Below are positions 7,048 through 9,368 of a DNA stretch of 9,368 nucleotides, one piece after another (the stretch's first letter is position 1; each line of letters starts with the position of its first letter). The position numbers were made by a program, and so were the translations under genes. The notes under the pieces are model-generated. The model did no database searches. It had not been told where the DNA came from and saw only the letters and a list, made by a program, of their open reading frames with translations. Source of the DNA: Pelomonas sp966111775. Lineage in GTDB: Bacteria > Pseudomonadota > Gammaproteobacteria > Burkholderiales > Burkholderiaceae_C. Where the stretch lies: the NCBI GenBank assembly GCA_966111775.1, contig CBHWBD010000204.1:1-9368 (forward strand), read 5' to 3'.

Positions 7048-7050
7048 AAG

Positions 7051-8040
7051 TCAGCGCGACTGCAGGCTCTGCATGGTGGCCTTGACGCGCAACAGCATCG
7101 GCGAGGCGCCGGTGACCCTGGCATCGAAGGGGTGCAGGCGCTGGCCGCCGGTGGCCGCCATGATCTTGCGCACATACAGCCGCGTCTCGGCATAGGGAGG
7201 CACGCCGAGGTAGCGGTCGACCGCCTTCTCGCCGGCGTTGTAGGCTGCCACGGCCAGCATCACATCGCCCTCGAAATAGGCCAGCAGCCAGCGCAGATAG
7301 GCCATGCCGCCGCGGATGTTCTGCGACGGATCGCGCAGCCGCACGACACCGAAGCGCGCGCCCGTCTCGGGCAGCAGTTGCATCAGGCCCTGGGCGCGCT
7401 TGGGCGACTCGGCCAGCGGGTCGAAGTTGGATTCGGTGGCCATGACGGCGAGCACCAGGGCCGGCGCGAGCTGGTATTCCGGCGCCACCAGCTTCACATA
7501 GCTGACGATGGCCGGCGGTGCCTGCTGCGGCAGCGGCAGGGTGGCCCACAGCGACACCGGCTTGGCGCCGCGCGCGACGGGTGGCGGCGGCGCCACGGCC
7601 AGCGGCGGATCGGTCTCGGGCGGACGCAGGCAGGGCGGCGGGTCGCCCAGCGGCGTGCCGCCCATCTTGTCGAGCATGTTCTGCGCCTGCTCCATGCCCT
7701 GCTCGGCCGCGGCGGCGAACATGTGTGCGGCCTCGGCGTCGTTGCGCTGGATGCCGCGCGCGTTGGTCAGCATCCAGCCCAGGCTGTACTGGGCCTCGGC
7801 GTCGCCGTAGCGGGCGGCGCGGCAATAGAGCTTGGCGGCAGCCACCTCGTCGCGCTTCATGCCATCGCCATATTCAAGCGCCTTGGCCTCCTGGCGCCAG
7901 CGCTCCACCTGGGCCGGCACGACGGGGCCACGCTCGCCGGGCGGCATCGTGGGGCGCGGCAACTGCTCCAGCGTCAGCGAAGGCAGCTGGGCCGAGGCCG
8001 CCGAGGCGGCGAGGAACAGGGGCAGCAGCAGGCGTCGCAA
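7051..8040 (-). CDS. Secreted lytic transglycosylase with Sel1-like repeats
   Basis: Cleaves the MurNAc-GlcNAc bond of peptidoglycan with 1,6-anhydro ring formation, in the periplasm. Length 329. Residues 1-17 are a signal peptide (MRR, hydrophobic core, ASA before Gln18). Two Sel1-like helical repeats span about 48-126 (for example AQYSLGWMLTNARGI at 83-97), then a proline-rich linker (about 133-156). The SLT domain occupies about 178-300, with catalytic Glu203 in ATESNF, GLMQLLPETG at 218-227, NIRGGMAYL at 241-249 and AVAAYNAGEKAV at 263-274, all standard for family 1 transglycosylases. The start codon is TTG at 8040-8038: an in-frame TGA lies two codons upstream, and the next in-frame ATG (residue 32) would remove the signal peptide. 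No clear SD precedes it. Divergent from the TMEM175 gene, with 50 bases between start codons. Confidence 0.92.
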   Translation of the reverse strand: MRRLLLPLFLAASAASAQLPSLTLEQLPRPTMPPGERGPVVPAQVERWRQEAKALEYGDGMKRDEVAAAKLYCRAARYGDAEAQYSLGWMLTNARGIQRNDAEAAHMFAAAAEQGMEQAQNMLDKMGGTPLGDPPPCLRPPETDPPLAVAPPPPVARGAKPVSLWATLPLPQQAPPAIVSYVKLVAPEYQLAPALVLAVMATESNFDPLAESPKRAQGLMQLLPETGARFGVVRLRDPSQNIRGGMAYLRWLLAYFEGDVMLAVAAYNAGEKAVDRYLGVPPYAETRLYVRKIMAATGGQRLHPFDARVTGASPMLLRVKATMQSLQSR

Positions 8041-8073
8041 GGGTCAGTCCGGAGGCGGCAGTCAGGGGGCGAA

Positions 8074-8083
8074 AGTCTAGACT
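8074..8083. promoter_or_regulatory. Palindromic AGTCTAGACT: possible shared -10 for divergent genes
   Basis: A perfect 10-bp palindrome contains TAGACT on both strands (plus 8078-8083, minus 8079-8074). Each matches TATAAT at four of six positions. On the plus strand the ATG of the TMEM175 gene begins eight bases after the hexamer, so transcription would start at or next to the A of ATG. On the minus strand the transglycosylase TTG is about 34 bases downstream. No strong -35 is visible for either direction. The two -10 boxes overlap physically, so the two directions could not be occupied at once. Confidence 0.42.
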
Positions 8084-8090
8084 GGACCGC

Positions 8091-8672
8091 ATGACCAAGA
8101 CCCGCCTCGAAGCCTTCAGCGACGGCGTCATCGCCATCATCATCACCATCATGGTGCTGGAGATGAAGGTGCCCCACGGCAGCGACTGGGAGGCGCTGAA
8201 GCCCTTGTGGCCCGTCTTCCTGTCCTATGTGCTCAGCTTCGTCTACGTCGGCATCTACTGGAACAACCACCACCATCTGCTGCATGCCGTGCACAAGATC
8301 AGCGGCGGCGTGCTCTGGCCCAATCTGCATCTGCTGTTCTGGTTGTCGCTGCTGCCCTTTGCCACCGGCTGGATGGGCGAGAACCACTTCGCGCCCCTGC
8401 CCGTGGCCATCTACGGCGGCGTGCTGATCATGGCCGCGCTGGCCTGGGTGCTGCTGCAGCGGGCCCTGGTCTGCATCCCCGGCAACAACACCGTGCTGGC
8501 CCAGGCCCTGGGCAAGGACTGGAAGGGCAAGATCTCCCCGCTCATCTACCTGGCGTCCATCGCCCTGGCCTTCGTGCATGTCAGCCTGTCCCTGGCGGGC
8601 TACGCCTTTGCCGCATTGCTGTGGCTGATTCCCGATCGCCGCATCGAGCACCATCTGAACCGGAGCGAATGA
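8091..8672 (+). CDS. TMEM175-family (DUF1211) six-TM potassium-channel-like protein
   Basis: Predicted inner-membrane cation channel. Bacterial TMEM175 homologues form tetrameric K+-permeable channels without the canonical TVGYG filter, the first helix lining the pore. Length 193. The family signature RxxxFSDG is at residues 5-12 at the head of TM1 (about 9-27). Further membrane segments lie near 38-57, 75-94, 102-127, 148-165 and 167-180. WNNHHHLLH at 57-65 is the conserved polar turn of this family. The ATG at 8091 is right because the signature follows directly; the frame is open further upstream only because it lies opposite the transglycosylase gene. No usable SD precedes the ATG, and a -10-like box ends seven bases before it, so the mRNA may be leaderless. 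Its TGA overlaps the next gene's ATG as ATGA. Confidence 0.9.
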   Translation: MTKTRLEAFSDGVIAIIITIMVLEMKVPHGSDWEALKPLWPVFLSYVLSFVYVGIYWNNHHHLLHAVHKISGGVLWPNLHLLFWLSLLPFATGWMGENHFAPLPVAIYGGVLIMAALAWVLLQRALVCIPGNNTVLAQALGKDWKGKISPLIYLASIALAFVHVSLSLAGYAFAALLWLIPDRRIEHHLNRSE

Positions 8673-9271
8673 GCATGCCGACTCTCGACCCGCGCATCGA
8701 CAGCTATCTGGCCGGCGTGCCCGACTTCGCCCGCCCCATCCTGGAACGCCTGCGCGAGGACGTGCACGCGGCCTGCCCCGGCGTCGTCGAGACCATCAAG
8801 TGGAGCCGCCCCCATTTCACGCTGGATGACAAGCTGTTGTGCGGCATGTCGGCCTTCAAGGCGCATTGCGCCTTCGGCTTCTGGGAGCGCGAGGGCGCCG
8901 AGCCCGGCCAGGCTGGCGCCATGGGCGACTTCGGCCGCATCACGACCCTGGCCGATCTGCCCAGCCGCACCGAGTTGCGCAAGAAGATCAAGGCCGCAGC
9001 GGCCCTGCTGCAGTCGGGTGCCACCCGCGCCGCCAAGCCCAACCGCGCGCCGCGGCCGCAGCTGGAGATGCCGGACGACTTCGCCGCCGCCCTGGCCAAG
9101 GTCAAGGCCGCGAAGCAGCACTACGACGCCTTTGCGCCGAGCAAGCAGCGCGATTATCTGGAGTGGGTGCTGGAAGCCAAGCGCGAGGACACGCGCGCCA
9201 AGCGCGTCGCCCAGGCCGTGGAATGGTTGGCCGAAGGCAAGTCACGCAACTGGAAATACGAGGCTTGTTGA
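8669..9271 (+). CDS. YdeI/OmdA-family protein with N-terminal DUF1801 domain
   Basis: Cytoplasmic protein of 200 residues; the molecular role is not established. The family name comes from E. coli YdeI, reported as OmpD/bacteriocin-protection related, and should not be read as a proven function here. Residues about 10-115 are DUF1801-like, with DPRIDSYLAG at 7-16, IKWSRPHF at 43-50 and a conserved AFGFW at 68-72. An Ala/Lys/Pro linker (about 117-135) leads to the YdeI/OmdA helical tail: PSKQRDYLEWVLEAKREDTR (157-176), then the RxAQAVEWLAEGK segment and terminal NWKYE. The start at 8669 overlaps the channel gene's stop (ATGA) and has GGAG at 8662-8665. An alternative ATG at 8675 has better SD spacing (nine bases) and would shorten the protein by two residues. 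Second gene of a two-gene operon. It resembles many two-domain family members in length and looks intact. Confidence 0.88.
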   Translation: MSMPTLDPRIDSYLAGVPDFARPILERLREDVHAACPGVVETIKWSRPHFTLDDKLLCGMSAFKAHCAFGFWEREGAEPGQAGAMGDFGRITTLADLPSRTELRKKIKAAAALLQSGATRAAKPNRAPRPQLEMPDDFAAALAKVKAAKQHYDAFAPSKQRDYLEWVLEAKREDTRAKRVAQAVEWLAEGKSRNWKYEAC

Positions 9272-9284
9272 CCCCTCGCCCAGC

Positions 9285-9307
9285 CTTGCGCCGCTGAACG
9301 CGGCAAG
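9285..9307 (+). terminator. Stem-loop after the TMEM175/ydeI-like operon
   Basis: CTTG (9285-9288) and CCGC (9291-9294) pair with GCGG (9300-9303) and CAAG (9304-9307) around the loop TGAAC, with a two-base bulge. It lies 14 bases after the stop codon. No T tract follows, so it is not a classical intrinsic terminator; a factor-dependent or weak one is possible. Confidence 0.35.
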
Positions 9308-9353
9308 TCCGGTCGGTCCCCCGAGCAACTGTGTTCGGTGTCAAGCCTCTGAT

Positions 9354-9368
9354 GGAGACTGCAGATGC
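9354..9368 (+). promoter_or_regulatory. SD and likely start of the next gene at the window edge
   Basis: GGAGA at 9354-9358 lies six bases before an ATG at 9365-9367, the spacing and SD type typical of Burkholderiales genes. Only four bases of the gene are visible, so nothing can be said of its product. An earlier in-phase-independent ATG at 9352 has no SD and is less likely. The 80 bases before this show no recognisable -10/-35 pair. Confidence 0.4.

Noticed and set aside
5910..7085. Long plus-strand open frame (391 codons) opposite the diguanylate cyclase gene
   Set aside because: It mirrors the cyclase coding sequence, has no SD or recognisable domain, and the minus strand encodes an intact GGDEF protein.
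6863..7825. Minus-strand frame of 320 codons spanning the transglycosylase and cyclase junction
   Set aside because: It is out of phase with both recognised genes, crosses their junction, and shows only Arg/Ala/Gly-rich shadow composition.
7518..8090. N-terminal extension of the TMEM175-like protein to 384 residues
   Set aside because: The extension lies opposite the transglycosylase gene and is Arg/Ala/Pro-rich; the RxxxFSDG signature starts four residues after the ATG at 8091.
8131..8151. Run of ATC/CAT triplets resembling a microsatellite
   Set aside because: It encodes the isoleucine-rich first membrane helix of the TMEM175-like protein and is explained by that protein sequence.
8207..8668. 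N-terminal extension of the YdeI-like protein into the channel gene
   Set aside because: It overlaps the well-supported TMEM175 coding sequence in another phase; the ATGA overlap at 8669 with GGAG upstream is the natural start.

Overview
The window is GC-rich, densely packed bacterial chromosome. Gene content, the SD types (GGAG/GGGAG), frequent GTG and TTG starts and protein families point to a betaproteobacterium of the order Burkholderiales, probably near the Roseateles/Rubrivivax/Leptothrix group. That placement is inferred from family resemblance, not from a search. I see no tRNA, rRNA, CRISPR array, insertion sequence, phage gene or toxin-antitoxin pair, and no gene-free stretch longer than about 105 bases.

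Layout. (1) 1-2306 (+): the last ~70% of icmF, the fused adenosylcobalamin-dependent isobutyryl-CoA mutase with its G-protein chaperone; the cobalamin-binding N terminus lies outside the window. (2) 2344-4236 (+): a membrane-anchored M48 zinc metallopeptidase with a long C-terminal region, convergent with the next pair. (3) 4252-5699 (-): a two-gene operon, a membrane-anchored ankyrin-repeat protein followed by a secreted DUF4124 protein, joined by a 4-base GTGA overlap. (4) 5805-6956 (-): a seven-TM diguanylate cyclase with intact GGEEF and RxxD sites. (5) 7051-8040 (-): a secreted lytic transglycosylase with Sel1-like repeats and a TTG start. (6) 8091-9271 (+): a divergent two-gene operon, a TMEM175-type six-TM channel protein overlapping a YdeI/OmdA-family protein by ATGA. 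(7) The window ends at the likely SD and start of another + strand gene.

No single pathway links the genes. IcmF belongs to acyl-CoA metabolism; most of the rest sits in or acts on the cell envelope (protease, ankyrin and DUF4124 proteins, diguanylate cyclase, peptidoglycan hydrolase, cation channel). I do not see a defence island or a plainly new multi-gene system. The most interesting signals are regulatory. A CTAGACT motif recurs only between genes; in one place it forms a perfect 10-bp palindrome that could act as a shared -10 element for divergent transcription, seven bases before an ATG that lacks an SD (candidate leaderless mRNA). A perfect GTGA-N6-TCAC operator-like palindrome lies upstream of the diguanylate cyclase gene, and an orphan copy of the CTAGACT element points antisense into that gene from its 3' end.
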